From: Chlorobiaceae bacterium
Lineage (GTDB): Bacteria > Bacteroidota > Chlorobiia > Chlorobiales > Chlorobiaceae
Direction of reading: 5' to 3'
NCBI GenBank assembly: GCA_012972835.1
Contig: JABDHK010000006.1
Span: 1-64,000 of the forward strand
DNA length: 64,000 nt
Shown: piece by piece, positions 38,673 to 47,843 of the stretch
Layout: each line of letters begins with the position of its first letter
Numbering within the stretch: the first letter of the stretch is position 1
Notes under the pieces: model-generated
Database searches by the model: none
What the model was told of the DNA's origin: nothing
The model's input: the letters and a program-made list of their open reading frames with translations, nothing else
Translations under genes and position numbers: made by a program

Positions 38673-40094
38673 TTACCTGGTTATTGTTCGTGCGTTGATA
38701 AGCGCTTCGACAACCTCTTCAAGCTTCATCCCCCTTGATCCCTTGAAAAGCACGGCATCGCCATCCTGCACTACCTCAAGCAATGCATCACACAGCTTTT
38801 CCCGACTCTCGAAATGTCCCCGACAGTTGCGGGGTGTCGCCCTACAGAGCAGGCTGGCCTTCTCTCCAAAGGTAAAAAGCATATCAACCGTACTCTGCTG
38901 AATATAGCTGCCAATAGTTGCATGTTCAGCATCTGCCGCCGCACCAAGTTCAAGCATATCACCAAGGACAGCAACTCTTTTACCACTGCAGGGCATATCA
39001 CACAGCGCATTGATCGCCAGACGCATTGAATCTGAATTGGCATTATAAGTATCATTCAGAATTCTGATACCACAGGCATCAACGACCTCAAGGCGTTTCC
39101 AGCCTGCCGCAGGAATAAGTCGCTCAAGCCCCTCCCTGATCTGGCATAACGAAAGTCCGAAATGCCGCCCGACTGCCGCAGCAGCCACCGCATTGACTAC
39201 ATTGTGCTTGCCGGTAAAATTCAGGATGACCTTTTCAGAACCAGAAGCTGAGCATAGCGTGAATGAAACACGGCCATCCCTCTCCACAGAAATCTCCCGG
39301 CTCCAACAGCTGTGAAGTGGAACTTCTCGAGTACCGTAACTGATACTTCCTGCCAATCCGGCTCCTGCATTTTTCAGCCTGGGATCATCACCATTGACAA
39401 AAACAGTACCGGCATGCTGCCGAGAATAGCTGAAAAGCTGGAGTTCAGCCTCAGCTACGCCGTCAAGATCCAGAAGAAACTCAAGATGCTCATGACCGAT
39501 ATTGGTCAACAGTGCGTGAGTAGGCTTCGCGATATCGGCAAGCAACTCCATCTCTCCCGGATGATTGATTCCCATCTCAACAACCGCAATTTCGGTATCC
39601 TGCCTGAGTTGCAGAAGAGTGAGAGGAACTCCGAGATGATTGTTCCTGTTACCCCGGCTCATCTGAACCTTGAACCCGGTTGCAAGTACCGATGCAACCA
39701 TCTCCTTTGTGGTAGTTTTTCCATTGCTGCCGCCAATAGCAATGACGGGACAAGAAAATGTAGAGCGGTAAAGCACAGAGAGCTGCTGCAGCCCTTCAAC
39801 TGTATCGTCAGTAACGATAAACCCTTTGCCCGGTGGAGGCTCAACTGAACCATCTCTCTCATACCACTCACGGCTGACCATGGCCCAGCATGCGCCTTTT
39901 TCAAAAACGCTTTCAATATAAGAGTGCCCGTCCGTTTTCTCTCCTTTGAGGGCAATAAAGAGCTCCCCACCCTTCACCTCTCTTGAATCAATAACCACAA
40001 CCGGATTTGCAATTTCACAAGGAGGAAATTCCGATTCCGCAATAATAACCTCTCCGATAGTCCGAAAATCATTTACAGTCACTACCCCTTTCAC
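38673..40094 (-). CDS. murF: UDP-MurNAc-tripeptide D-alanyl-D-alanine ligase MurF
   Basis: A Mur ligase of about 473 aa that adds D-Ala-D-Ala. GSNGKTTTKEMVASVLA is the ATP loop, VVEMGINHPGEMELLADIAKP and NDTYNANSDSMRLAI are MurF motifs. I prefer the GTG at 40094, whose GTGA overlaps the murE stop by 4 nt and which has GGAG 5 nt upstream; the ATG at 40124 would add ten residues and a 34-nt overlap. Confidence 0.93.
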   Translation of the reverse strand: MKGVVTVNDFRTIGEVIIAESEFPPCEIANPVVVIDSREVKGGELFIALKGEKTDGHSYIESVFEKGACWAMVSREWYERDGSVEPPPGKGFIVTDDTVEGLQQLSVLYRSTFSCPVIAIGGSNGKTTTKEMVASVLATGFKVQMSRGNRNNHLGVPLTLLQLRQDTEIAVVEMGINHPGEMELLADIAKPTHALLTNIGHEHLEFLLDLDGVAEAELQLFSYSRQHAGTVFVNGDDPRLKNAGAGLAGSISYGTREVPLHSCWSREISVERDGRVSFTLCSASGSEKVILNFTGKHNVVNAVAAAAVGRHFGLSLCQIREGLERLIPAAGWKRLEVVDACGIRILNDTYNANSDSMRLAINALCDMPCSGKRVAVLGDMLELGAAADAEHATIGSYIQQSTVDMLFTFGEKASLLCRATPRNCRGHFESREKLCDALLEVVQDGDAVLFKGSRGMKLEEVVEALINARTITR

Positions 40095-41644
40095 TTTTTC
40101 TCCTTCTCCGGATATCCGGAACAACGTTGCCTCATAGACTTTATTAACACATCCTTATCTGAATAGAAATATTTACATCCTGCAATTTCCTGAAACTTTT
40201 CATGACCTTTTCCTGCCACGAGAAGAATATCACCATGTTGGATTATCGAAACCGCCGTCATGATAGCTTCAGTCCGGTCAATGATTTTGCGATAATGACC
40301 GTTGATGATACCACGCTCAATTTCATCAAGAATAGCCTCGGGCTCCTCATCGCGTGGATTATCGGAGGTAATGATAACTTCATCGGCTATTTCCGATGCT
40401 ATACGACCCATTTCAGAGCGCTTTCCCCTGTCCCTGTTTCCACCGCACCCGAAAACCACCACAAGTCGCGAGCCCTCAGGCTTCAGCCTGCTGAGAGCAT
40501 CGAGCACCTTGAAAAGTGCATCAGGAGTATGCGCATAATCAACAAAAGCACACAACCCCAGGCTCTCTCCAACTCTCTCCATGCGCCCGTCCACCGCAGA
40601 AACTGCAGAAAGGGAACGGCATATCTCTTCGGGCGCAACCCCCATGCCAAACCCAATGGCTGCAGCCTCAAGCACATTCATAACATTGAATATGCCCGGA
40701 AGCCTTACCAGCATTGTGATGAGCGCATCAGGAAATTGCAGGGAAACCCTGCTTGAAGTAATGGTGCTTTCGATTATCTCTGCCTTAAAATATTTGCCAC
40801 AGGAAAGAGGTGATCTATCGACACCCTGCAGACTACAGCAGTATATTTTTTCACGCTCTACCCCTTTGGCCATCTGAAAGGCATAAGGGTCGTCGCTATT
40901 AAACACAGCAAAGCCTTCCGGGCTGAGCTGACCGAAAAGCCGCTGCTTGGCTAAAGCATACTCCTCCATGGAGTTATGAAAGTCAAGGTGCTCCATGGTA
41001 AGATTGGTAAAAAGTACCGCATGAAACTTAATACCGTAAACCCTCTGCAGCACGAGGGCATGTGAAGAGACCTCCATGACTACTGCACGGCACCCTGCTT
41101 CAACCATCTGGCTAAAGAGAGAGTGCAGACCATTAGCCTCCGGAGTAGTACGCTCAAGCGCAATCTCGCGCTCTCCGATCATACAAAGATTCGTGCCAAT
41201 ATAACCTGAAGGAGTGCCTGTGGCGTTGAGCATGGCCGTAATCAGCCTGGACGTTGTGGTTTTGCCGTTGGTCCCGGTAACCCCGATAATCAGCAGCTGG
41301 TCAGAGGCCTTTCCGTAAAAGATACGGGCAGCCTCGGCAAGGGCCTTGCGCGCGTCGGAAACCTTGATAAAGAGGCAGGTTGAGCCGATATCATGAGGAA
41401 ACTCCTCACAGATAACCGCAACAGCTCCGCGCTCAACAGCACTGCCAATATAGTGGTGACCATCACGGCAATATCCTCTAACTGCCACAAAAAGTGATCC
41501 AGGAAGAACCTCTCGCGAATCACTGGTAAGCGTGTGAATGGTCTCACCGACTCTTATGCCGGTAGACTCTTCATAGGTAATACCATTAAGCAGCTCATCC
41601 AGCTGCAGCTCCTGCAGACCGGAACTCTCCCGGAACCTCGTCAT
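40091..41644 (-). CDS. murE: UDP-MurNAc-dipeptide meso-diaminopimelate ligase MurE
   Basis: A 517-aa Mur ligase that adds the third amino acid of the peptide stem. GVTGTNGKTTTSRLITAML is the ATP loop. TSDNPRDEEP contains the DNPR motif that selects meso-diaminopimelate, so the cell wall is of the DAP type. The ATG overlaps the ftsI stop (ATGA). Confidence 0.95.
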   Translation of the reverse strand: MTRFRESSGLQELQLDELLNGITYEESTGIRVGETIHTLTSDSREVLPGSLFVAVRGYCRDGHHYIGSAVERGAVAVICEEFPHDIGSTCLFIKVSDARKALAEAARIFYGKASDQLLIIGVTGTNGKTTTSRLITAMLNATGTPSGYIGTNLCMIGEREIALERTTPEANGLHSLFSQMVEAGCRAVVMEVSSHALVLQRVYGIKFHAVLFTNLTMEHLDFHNSMEEYALAKQRLFGQLSPEGFAVFNSDDPYAFQMAKGVEREKIYCCSLQGVDRSPLSCGKYFKAEIIESTITSSRVSLQFPDALITMLVRLPGIFNVMNVLEAAAIGFGMGVAPEEICRSLSAVSAVDGRMERVGESLGLCAFVDYAHTPDALFKVLDALSRLKPEGSRLVVVFGCGGNRDRGKRSEMGRIASEIADEVIITSDNPRDEEPEAILDEIERGIINGHYRKIIDRTEAIMTAVSIIQHGDILLVAGKGHEKFQEIAGCKYFYSDKDVLIKSMRQRCSGYPEKEKK

Positions 41645-43668
41645 GAGGATTTTTTGTTCATGTTCCTTCCTGCAAGCGTTACCCTTATCATTCTTTTCTT
41701 TTCAACTCTTTGACCTGGGGCTATGCTCTGGGAAACAACAAATCCATCTAAATCTCCCGAAAATTGCACCTCCAGATTGTACCATTTCAGCAACCGTTCT
41801 GCATCCCGCCCCTGTAGCCCCATAAGCTGAGGAACTGTCACGGTTGACACGGAATCAAGAAGTGCCTGTTCAGGAGAACAGAAGGAAAGCTTTTTCTGCA
41901 TCTCCTCCGAGCAGGCCATCATTCTTGACGCGATGCCGGAAAAAACCGGAGCGGCAACCGTTGCGGCATAATATGCCGTTTTTGGATTTTCTACAACCAC
42001 AATAATGGCATATCGCGGATTTTCAACAGGAAAATATCCGACAAATGAGGAGACATAGACAGGTTTTGAATACGAACCTCCGGCAGCACGCCTTGCTGTT
42101 CCCGTCTTGCCTGCGACGGTAACTCCCGGCACAGCTGCACTCTTTGCCGTTCCGCTATCTACCACAGCTTTAAAATACTCCTTGCCAAGATATCGTGCCG
42201 TCTGAGGCAAAACCGCCGTCCGGACTATTTTAGGGGCACTCTCCCAGACAATTTTACCTTCAGCATTGACAACCTTCCTGATGATATAAGGCCTCATCAA
42301 CTTACCATCATTGGCAATAGTTGCATAAGCCTGCAATATCTGCAGCGGAGTGGCCATAACCTGATAACCGTATCCCATCCAGGGAAGCGTTGTTCTATCC
42401 CATCGGGCAAGCGGCCGTACCCTTCCCGGCGATTCACCAACCAGTCCAATACCAGTTTTTCTTCCAAACCCTAAATTCAAGGTATAAGCATAGAATTTCT
42501 CGCTCCCGACGGCCAGTGCGGTCTTGGCAGCAACAATATTGCTTGATTTCATGATTGCCTCTCGGAACGTTATATTTCCTAATGGTTCATGATCCCGGAT
42601 AAAAAGGTTGTAGATGGGCATAATACCGCTCATACCACTCACCCTGTCTTCAGCTTTTCTTTTAAGAACTTCTGTAGCGGCAGAAGCCATGACCAGCTTG
42701 AAGGTTGATCCCGGTTCATAACTGTCAGTTACTGCCCGGTTACGCGATTTTTCAGGGGACCAGGTCGACCTCTGGTTGAGATCAAATGATGGATTATTGG
42801 CCATTGCAATAATCTCCCCGGTACGAACCTCCATGACAATACTTGATGCTGCATCCGCATGAAATTTATTGACCGCATGCAACAGTTCGTCTTCAACAAT
42901 ACTTTGAATATCGGCATCGATGGTCAACTGAACACTGTTACCTTTAACTGGATCCTGCTGTTTAGCATCAGGTGAGGGATAACGATTGCCAGTGGCTGAA
43001 CGTTGATAAATTCTCGTCCCGTCAACACCTTTCAGCTCCTTGTTGAGCTGCAGCTCAAGCCCGCTGATCCCGTTGTTTTTGATATCGGTACTTCCTATCA
43101 CCTGAGCTGCCACATTCAGATAATATCGCTGGTTCTCCTTGTCAAACCAGACTCCAGGAATGTTCTCATGCATGAGTCGCAGTGCTTTTGCCATAGGAAT
43201 TTTCCGACCAAGCACAGCCATTCCTGTTCGTCGACGCAACTCTTTGAGGTACAATCCCTTACTACCTCCTAAATGTCGGGCAAACAAGTTTGCAACAGCT
43301 ATAGAGTTATCATAAACCTTCTGCTTTCGGGTTACTTTGTCAATAACCGACTTGCCTTTCTCATTAAAAAGCGGTGTATGCCTGACAATTGCAGGATTAG
43401 CATAGAATGAGACGGACTCAATACTTTCAGCAAGCATGCGAGAATTTCTGTCAAGAATAACTCCTCGCTGTGCACTCTCTGTTATGACACGCTCATATTG
43501 CCGTACTGCTTTCTGCTTGTATTTTTTGACATTAATAACCTGGATATTGAGCAGCATGACAACGATTGCAATAACAAATATTGCAAAAACCGCAACCACG
43601 ATACCAAGCCGCTTACCGAACTCATGATCATCCAAGCTCTCGATGTTATGCTTTTCATTCATGAGCAT
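41641..43668 (-). CDS. ftsI: Septal transpeptidase FtsI/PBP3 with a C-terminal PASTA domain
   Basis: A 675-aa class B penicillin-binding protein. After a short cytoplasmic head and one membrane helix (LGIVVAVFAIFVIAIVVMLL) come the dimerisation domain and the transpeptidase with YEPGSTFKLV (SxxK), MKSSNIV (SxN) and VAGKTGTARRA (KTG). The last 60 residues (VPQLMGLQGRDAERLLKWYN to VTLAGR) form a PASTA domain, as in SpoVD-type proteins rather than E. coli FtsI. It crosslinks septal peptidoglycan with FtsW. Confidence 0.94.
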   Translation of the reverse strand: MLMNEKHNIESLDDHEFGKRLGIVVAVFAIFVIAIVVMLLNIQVINVKKYKQKAVRQYERVITESAQRGVILDRNSRMLAESIESVSFYANPAIVRHTPLFNEKGKSVIDKVTRKQKVYDNSIAVANLFARHLGGSKGLYLKELRRRTGMAVLGRKIPMAKALRLMHENIPGVWFDKENQRYYLNVAAQVIGSTDIKNNGISGLELQLNKELKGVDGTRIYQRSATGNRYPSPDAKQQDPVKGNSVQLTIDADIQSIVEDELLHAVNKFHADAASSIVMEVRTGEIIAMANNPSFDLNQRSTWSPEKSRNRAVTDSYEPGSTFKLVMASAATEVLKRKAEDRVSGMSGIMPIYNLFIRDHEPLGNITFREAIMKSSNIVAAKTALAVGSEKFYAYTLNLGFGRKTGIGLVGESPGRVRPLARWDRTTLPWMGYGYQVMATPLQILQAYATIANDGKLMRPYIIRKVVNAEGKIVWESAPKIVRTAVLPQTARYLGKEYFKAVVDSGTAKSAAVPGVTVAGKTGTARRAAGGSYSKPVYVSSFVGYFPVENPRYAIIVVVENPKTAYYAATVAAPVFSGIASRMMACSEEMQKKLSFCSPEQALLDSVSTVTVPQLMGLQGRDAERLLKWYNLEVQFSGDLDGFVVSQSIAPGQRVEKKRMIRVTLAGRNMNKKSS

Positions 43669-43690
43669 CCTTCTTTTAGAGGCAAATCAT

Positions 43691-44128
43691 TCACAGCCCA
43701 AGCTCTACAGCAGGAACATTGGAGGCTGCCAGCCCAAGTGATGCAGCATCTTGTGCAATATTGTGAATACTATGCAGTTCATGCACTCTCAACTCCTGTG
43801 AAGTGATGACACTTGAACTCATATGTATCTGCTCGCGAAGCTTATCGTTCTGCTGGGCAAGATTGATGATGGTAAGTGTATTATATGTCTGGAAAAGAAA
43901 CATCACTGTCCCGACAAGGAGATAGACAAAGGTCTTCGGGCGTAACAACGCGCCGATATCAAACTTTAGCGCATTGGTTAACAGCTCCCTGAATCCCGAA
44001 TTTTCGGTAACAACCACAGCATCAGGTATCTTCTCCCTGAAACTGTTAATGCGCGGCTGAAACCTGCTTAAAGAGGCAACAATCCCACTATTGACATCCA
44101 CGATAATCTCCCTATGAAATTTTTTCAA
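43691..44128 (-). CDS. ftsL: FtsL-like divisome protein
   Basis: A 145-aa bitopic protein with a membrane helix (FVYLLVGTVMFLFQTYNTLTI) near residue 90 followed by a leucine-heptad coiled coil (NLAQQNDKLREQIHMSSSV). The place between rsmH and ftsI and this architecture define FtsL, which is very divergent in sequence. Its start overlaps the rsmH stop by 17 nt. The cytoplasmic part is longer than in E. coli FtsL. Confidence 0.78.
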   Translation of the reverse strand: MKKFHREIIVDVNSGIVASLSRFQPRINSFREKIPDAVVVTENSGFRELLTNALKFDIGALLRPKTFVYLLVGTVMFLFQTYNTLTIINLAQQNDKLREQIHMSSSVITSQELRVHELHSIHNIAQDAASLGLAASNVPAVELGL

Positions 44129-45080
44129 TGACTCTCAATTTCGCACTTCGGGCTCTCGGGTTTGCAGCTATCTCCTGTTGGGTTGCAACAAGAGGTTTTC
44201 GAGTAATGAGTGAGACGGTACCCCTTGCCAGAGGCTCCCTCAACCCAACCCCCTTTGGCCCCCAGTCGCTCCATGCTTTTTCGGCGAAAACGGTTTTCAC
44301 TATTCTGTCCTCAAGAGAGTGATAACTGATGACCGCCATCCTGCCATGATTATCAAGACAATCAATACCATCATAAAGCGCATGGCGGAGTACATCAAGC
44401 TCACCATTCACCTCAATTCTCAAAGCCTGAAATACTCTTGAAAGAGTCTTGATAATCTTATCCCTGCCGGTTGCGTTATCGCGTATTATCCCGGCGAGAT
44501 CCTGCGTCCCGAGTACCGATCCGTTTTTAAGCCTGTATGCAACAATTGCCCTGGCAATGCTTCGGCTTCGAGGCTCTTCTCCATACCGGTAAAAAAGCCT
44601 TGCAAGCTCTTTCTCCTCATAGGTGTTGACAATATCTCCGGCACACAGGGTAGTTTCCCTATCCATCCTCATATCAAGCGGCCCCTCCCTGAAGTAACTG
44701 AATCCCCGCTCCGCACTATCAATCTGGAACGATGAGACACCAAGATCAAGGAGAATCCCTGCTACCTTTGGCTTTAAACCTTTTGCGCCGCAGACACTCT
44801 TGACAATACCTTCAATACCCTTGAAATTCCCTTTAACCAGAACAGTCATTGCGTCGTACCCTCTGAGACTTTCAGCAGCCTCATGCAGCGCAGCATCATC
44901 CTGGTCAATCCCGATAAGCAGAGATCCTTCGCCATAACCAGCCTCAAGAATCGCACGCAAAATAGCCTGCGAATGACCACCACCTCCAAGAGTCCCGTCA
45001 ACATAAATACCGGGTCTTCTGACAAGCAAGTCAATAATTTCGGCTGGAAGTACCGGCTCGTGAAATTTATATTGTGCCAT
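44112..45080 (-). CDS. rsmH: 16S rRNA (cytosine1402-N4)-methyltransferase RsmH
   Basis: About 322 aa. It begins MAQYKFHEPVLPAEIIDLL and has YVDGTLGGGGHSQAIL (SAM binding), ILLDLGVSSFQID, RGFSYFREGPLDMRMD and the C-terminal NPRARSAKLRVIE. These are RsmH/MraW signatures. The start at 45080 is preferred to the longer frame to 45164, whose extra 28 residues are unlike the family and would overlap mraZ. The mraZ stop is 5 nt upstream. Confidence 0.95.
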   Translation of the reverse strand: MAQYKFHEPVLPAEIIDLLVRRPGIYVDGTLGGGGHSQAILRAILEAGYGEGSLLIGIDQDDAALHEAAESLRGYDAMTVLVKGNFKGIEGIVKSVCGAKGLKPKVAGILLDLGVSSFQIDSAERGFSYFREGPLDMRMDRETTLCAGDIVNTYEEKELARLFYRYGEEPRSRSIARAIVAYRLKNGSVLGTQDLAGIIRDNATGRDKIIKTLSRVFQALRIEVNGELDVLRHALYDGIDCLDNHGRMAVISYHSLEDRIVKTVFAEKAWSDWGPKGVGLREPLARGTVSLITRKPLVATQQEIAANPRARSAKLRVIEKIS

Positions 45081-45085
45081 GGATG

Positions 45086-45556
45086 TTAAAAATACCTGCC
45101 CGCAAGAGAGGAAAAACGCCCAGCACTCTCCTGCATCACCGCCAGAAGGCATTCCGGATCCCAAATAATCATTTTTGTATCAGCACCTATAATCACGACA
45201 TCTTTTGAAATCCCTGCATGCTCAAGAAACTCTCTTGACAGTTGAACCCTCCCCTGGCGGTCAAGCTCTATCGTATCAAGACTTTCATACATCAATGTCT
45301 TCAGCAGACGTTCTTCTGGATTAAAATCAGAAAGAGCAGAGATAGTTTTTCTCATGTCAGCCCAGATAAATGGCTCATAAAGTTCAAGGGAGCGATCAGG
45401 CGCTTTCATGATATAGAGCCCATTAAAATAGTCCTGTTCCCTCTGATCCACTTCAACTGGCGCCTCCTTCCGAAACAACCTGCGAAACCTGGCAGGAATC
45501 ATCAGTCGCCCTTTCTCATCAACAGCATGTCTCTCTTTTCCAATAAAACCTGCCAT
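45086..45556 (-). CDS. mraZ: Transcriptional regulator MraZ
   Basis: About 156 aa with two MraZ/SpoVT-AbrB-like halves: FIGKERHAVDEKGRLMIPAR and DTIELDRQGRVQLSREFLEH. The DxKGR and DxQGR motifs bind DNA. MraZ represses the dcw operon that it heads. The start at 45556 gives the family length; an upstream frame to 45670 would run through the MraZ box and is not needed. Confidence 0.93.
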   Translation of the reverse strand: MAGFIGKERHAVDEKGRLMIPARFRRLFRKEAPVEVDQREQDYFNGLYIMKAPDRSLELYEPFIWADMRKTISALSDFNPEERLLKTLMYESLDTIELDRQGRVQLSREFLEHAGISKDVVIIGADTKMIIWDPECLLAVMQESAGRFSSLAGRYF

Positions 45557-45662
45557 GATGGCAATCCCGTTAGCTCCTGTTACCAAGCATCCTTCACTAA
45601 AAGAGCATATTTCATCTACTTGCCGACATAAATCATAAAATAACCATGACAAACAAGAAATT

Positions 45663-45690
45663 CCACCCATTTTTTACCACTTCCTACCAC
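45663..45690 (-). promoter_or_regulatory. MraZ box: three TGG(T/G) repeats with 10-bp period
   Basis: On the minus strand the segment reads TGGTAGGAAG, TGGTAAAAAA, TGGGTGGAA: three direct copies exactly 10 bp apart, about 110 nt before the mraZ ATG. MraZ of E. coli and others binds such TGGG-type direct repeats upstream of its own operon. No confident -35/-10 pair could be assigned; the promoter should be in the AT-rich stretch to the right, shared with the divergent NYN gene. Confidence 0.8.
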
Positions 45691-45781
45691 TTAAAATGTA
45701 TAAAAAAAGGATGCACTAAAAAAATATTCAGCTATTTTATACGATAGCTGCTATGTATATTTTTAAATGTAGAAGATCACC

Positions 45782-46312
45782 ATGAGAGAAGGGCACAGCG
45801 AGATTGTGGTGGACGGATATAATTTAATGTATAAGCTTTACTCTGTTTCGTCCTCATCATCTCTTGACATTTTGCGTCAGAAAACAGAAAAGCAGCTGCT
45901 CATTTTTCAACACGAGACAAAATGCCCGGTCACGGTTGTTTACGATGGAAAAAGCGCTTATAGAGAGAGTGCTTTTGGCGCTCCTCTGCATATTGTTTTT
46001 ACCCCTGCGTCGAAAAGCGCCGACCAATGGATTATTGATTACGTAAAATCGTTGAACACACAAGTAAAATTGGTTACTATTGTAAGTTCAGACGACGAGA
46101 TTCGCCGGTATGCAAGAGCCTTCGGCGCACAATGCATAAAATCTGAGGAATTTGCGATACAACTAAAAAACTCTGGGCGCACTCTACCCCTCCAAAATAA
46201 ACAGATCCGCCCGGAACACCTCTCCATGAAGGAGAAAAAATTCAACGAAAAATTGCTAAGCAATCAAGAAGTTAACCGATGGATGAAGCTCTTCACGCAC
46301 GACAAACCGTAG
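45782..46312 (+). CDS. NYN-domain (YacP/Rae1-like) putative ribonuclease
   Basis: A 176-aa protein with the acidic residues of PIN-like NYN nucleases: VVDGYNLMY (D10 region), VVYDGKSA, SADQWIIDYV and IVSSDDEIRRYA. YacP/Rae1 of Bacillus cleaves mRNA in the ribosome A site. Whether this protein does the same is unknown. It is divergent from mraZ and followed by the chorismate mutase gene. Confidence 0.8.
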   Translation: MREGHSEIVVDGYNLMYKLYSVSSSSSLDILRQKTEKQLLIFQHETKCPVTVVYDGKSAYRESAFGAPLHIVFTPASKSADQWIIDYVKSLNTQVKLVTIVSSDDEIRRYARAFGAQCIKSEEFAIQLKNSGRTLPLQNKQIRPEHLSMKEKKFNEKLLSNQEVNRWMKLFTHDKP

Positions 46313-46378
46313 GCAGATCCCGTCACATTTTTTAATACTCTTGTGTGGCATTTATACGCTTCACTTAACCACCCGATC

Positions 46379-46708
46379 ATGATGTCTGAAAGCACCATCA
46401 ACAATACCGTACATTGGCATGAACTGGACGAATGGAGAAAAAAAATCGATGTCATTGATCAGCAGTTATCCCTCCTCCTTTGCGAAAGGTTACATTGCGC
46501 GCAAAATATCAGCTCCCTGAAGTCACAAATTGGAGAAGAGGTACTTCAACCTGAACGGGAAAAAGAGGTTCTGAACAATGTGCTCATCCATGCTGACTCT
46601 CCACTGAAAGCTTATACGCTGGAAAAAATCTACCGTTGCATCCTTGAAGAGAGTCGCCTTTTACAGCATGAGTGGAAAAACAGTCAGCCAGATATACACA
46701 CCAGCTGA
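46379..46708 (+). CDS. Chorismate mutase, AroQ type
   Basis: A small all-helical protein of about 110 aa. EWRKKIDVIDQQLSLLLCER, then AQNISSLK and the C-terminal LEKIYRCILEESRLLQ, carry the arginine, lysine and glutamine positions of AroQ chorismate mutases. It converts chorismate to prephenate in phenylalanine and tyrosine synthesis. A free-standing form without a prephenate dehydratase domain. The ATG at 46379 (MMSES) is chosen; 46343 is a longer alternative. It ends 15 nt before mltG. Confidence 0.83.
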   Translation: MMSESTINNTVHWHELDEWRKKIDVIDQQLSLLLCERLHCAQNISSLKSQIGEEVLQPEREKEVLNNVLIHADSPLKAYTLEKIYRCILEESRLLQHEWKNSQPDIHTS

Positions 46709-46723
46709 TAGAAATACCTCACA

Positions 46724-47737
46724 ATGGCCTCAATAAAAACTTCTCCACGTCAACTCTTGATAACTGGCACTGCAATTCTGCTGAGTGCATTGGCATGCAT
46801 TTTATTTCTGCCGGGATTCAATACATCGTCACACACCACATCCCTTATTGTTCACCGCGGGACAGGCTTCAAATCCATTGTCGATGAAATGCATCGGAAC
46901 GGCTCTGTCAAAAGCAGGTGGATGATACTCTTTACCGGTCACATTATCCCAAAACTGCACAATATCAAACCGGGCAGGTACTCCATCCCGGCAGGTATGT
47001 CCAACTTCTCGCTTTTATATTATCTGCACACCTGCAAGCAGGATGAGGTTCGTGTCACCATCACCGAAGGGATAGATCTCCAGCATGTTGCCCGCATCCT
47101 CTCCCGGAAACTTGATATGGATGCAGCACATTTCATGGCTGCTGCTTCCGACAGCAGAGTGCTTTCAAAATACCATATTAACGCAAAGAGTGCAGAAGGC
47201 TATCTCTTCCCTGGTACCTATAACTTTGTATGGGCAAGTACACCTGAAGAAGCTGCCGGATTTCTTATCGGTCGGTTCAGGCATTTCTATACTGATAGCC
47301 TGAAGAGTCAAGCCTCTGCAAAGGGCCTGAGTGAAACTGCTTTGCTGACCCTCGCCTCCATCGTTGAAGCCGAAACCCCGGTAGATCAGGAAAAACCCCT
47401 TGTAGCAAGCGTCTATCTTAACCGCCTGAAACATAATATACGCCTGCAGGCCGATCCGACCGTTCAGTTTGCACTTGGAGGAGCTGCCCGCCGACTCTAC
47501 TTCAAAGACCTTGCAATAGACTCTCCCTACAATACTTATCGTCATAACGGACTCCCTCCCGGACCGATATGCAACCCCGGTGCTCCATCAATCGTTGCTG
47601 TGTTGAACCCTGCAAATACAAAGTACCTTTACTTTGTCGCCACCGGAAAAGGAGGACACAATTTTGCTGAATCGCTGGCAGAACATAAGAACAACATCAA
47701 AAAGTACCAGATCGCCCGACGCGATACACTCCGATGA
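46724..47737 (+). CDS. mltG: Endolytic transglycosylase MltG
   Basis: A 337-aa YceG-family protein. An N-terminal membrane helix (LLITGTAILLSALACILFL) is followed by a LysM-like region and the catalytic domain with LASIVEAETPVDQEKPLVAS (catalytic Glu), NRLKHNIRLQADPTVQFALG and the C-terminal TKYLYFVATGKGGHNFAESL. MltG cuts nascent glycan strands and sets their length. Usual length for the family. Confidence 0.93.
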   Translation: MASIKTSPRQLLITGTAILLSALACILFLPGFNTSSHTTSLIVHRGTGFKSIVDEMHRNGSVKSRWMILFTGHIIPKLHNIKPGRYSIPAGMSNFSLLYYLHTCKQDEVRVTITEGIDLQHVARILSRKLDMDAAHFMAAASDSRVLSKYHINAKSAEGYLFPGTYNFVWASTPEEAAGFLIGRFRHFYTDSLKSQASAKGLSETALLTLASIVEAETPVDQEKPLVASVYLNRLKHNIRLQADPTVQFALGGAARRLYFKDLAIDSPYNTYRHNGLPPGPICNPGAPSIVAVLNPANTKYLYFVATGKGGHNFAESLAEHKNNIKKYQIARRDTLR

Positions 47738-47843
47738 TCATGCTCAAGTATGTGGATCCCCTTTACCGCTGTTGAGTAAATTGATTATGTTGTAGATTAG
47801 ATACATTACAAAAAGTATTTTTTTTCAATCAATCGAATAAGCA

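Noticed and set aside
39312-39848. A 178-codon open frame on the plus strand
   Set aside because: Antisense to murF with no sign of a product of its own.
45557-45670. Upstream extension of mraZ
   Set aside because: It would translate through the MraZ operator and adds residues unlike the family; MAGFIGKERHAVDEKG is the usual start.
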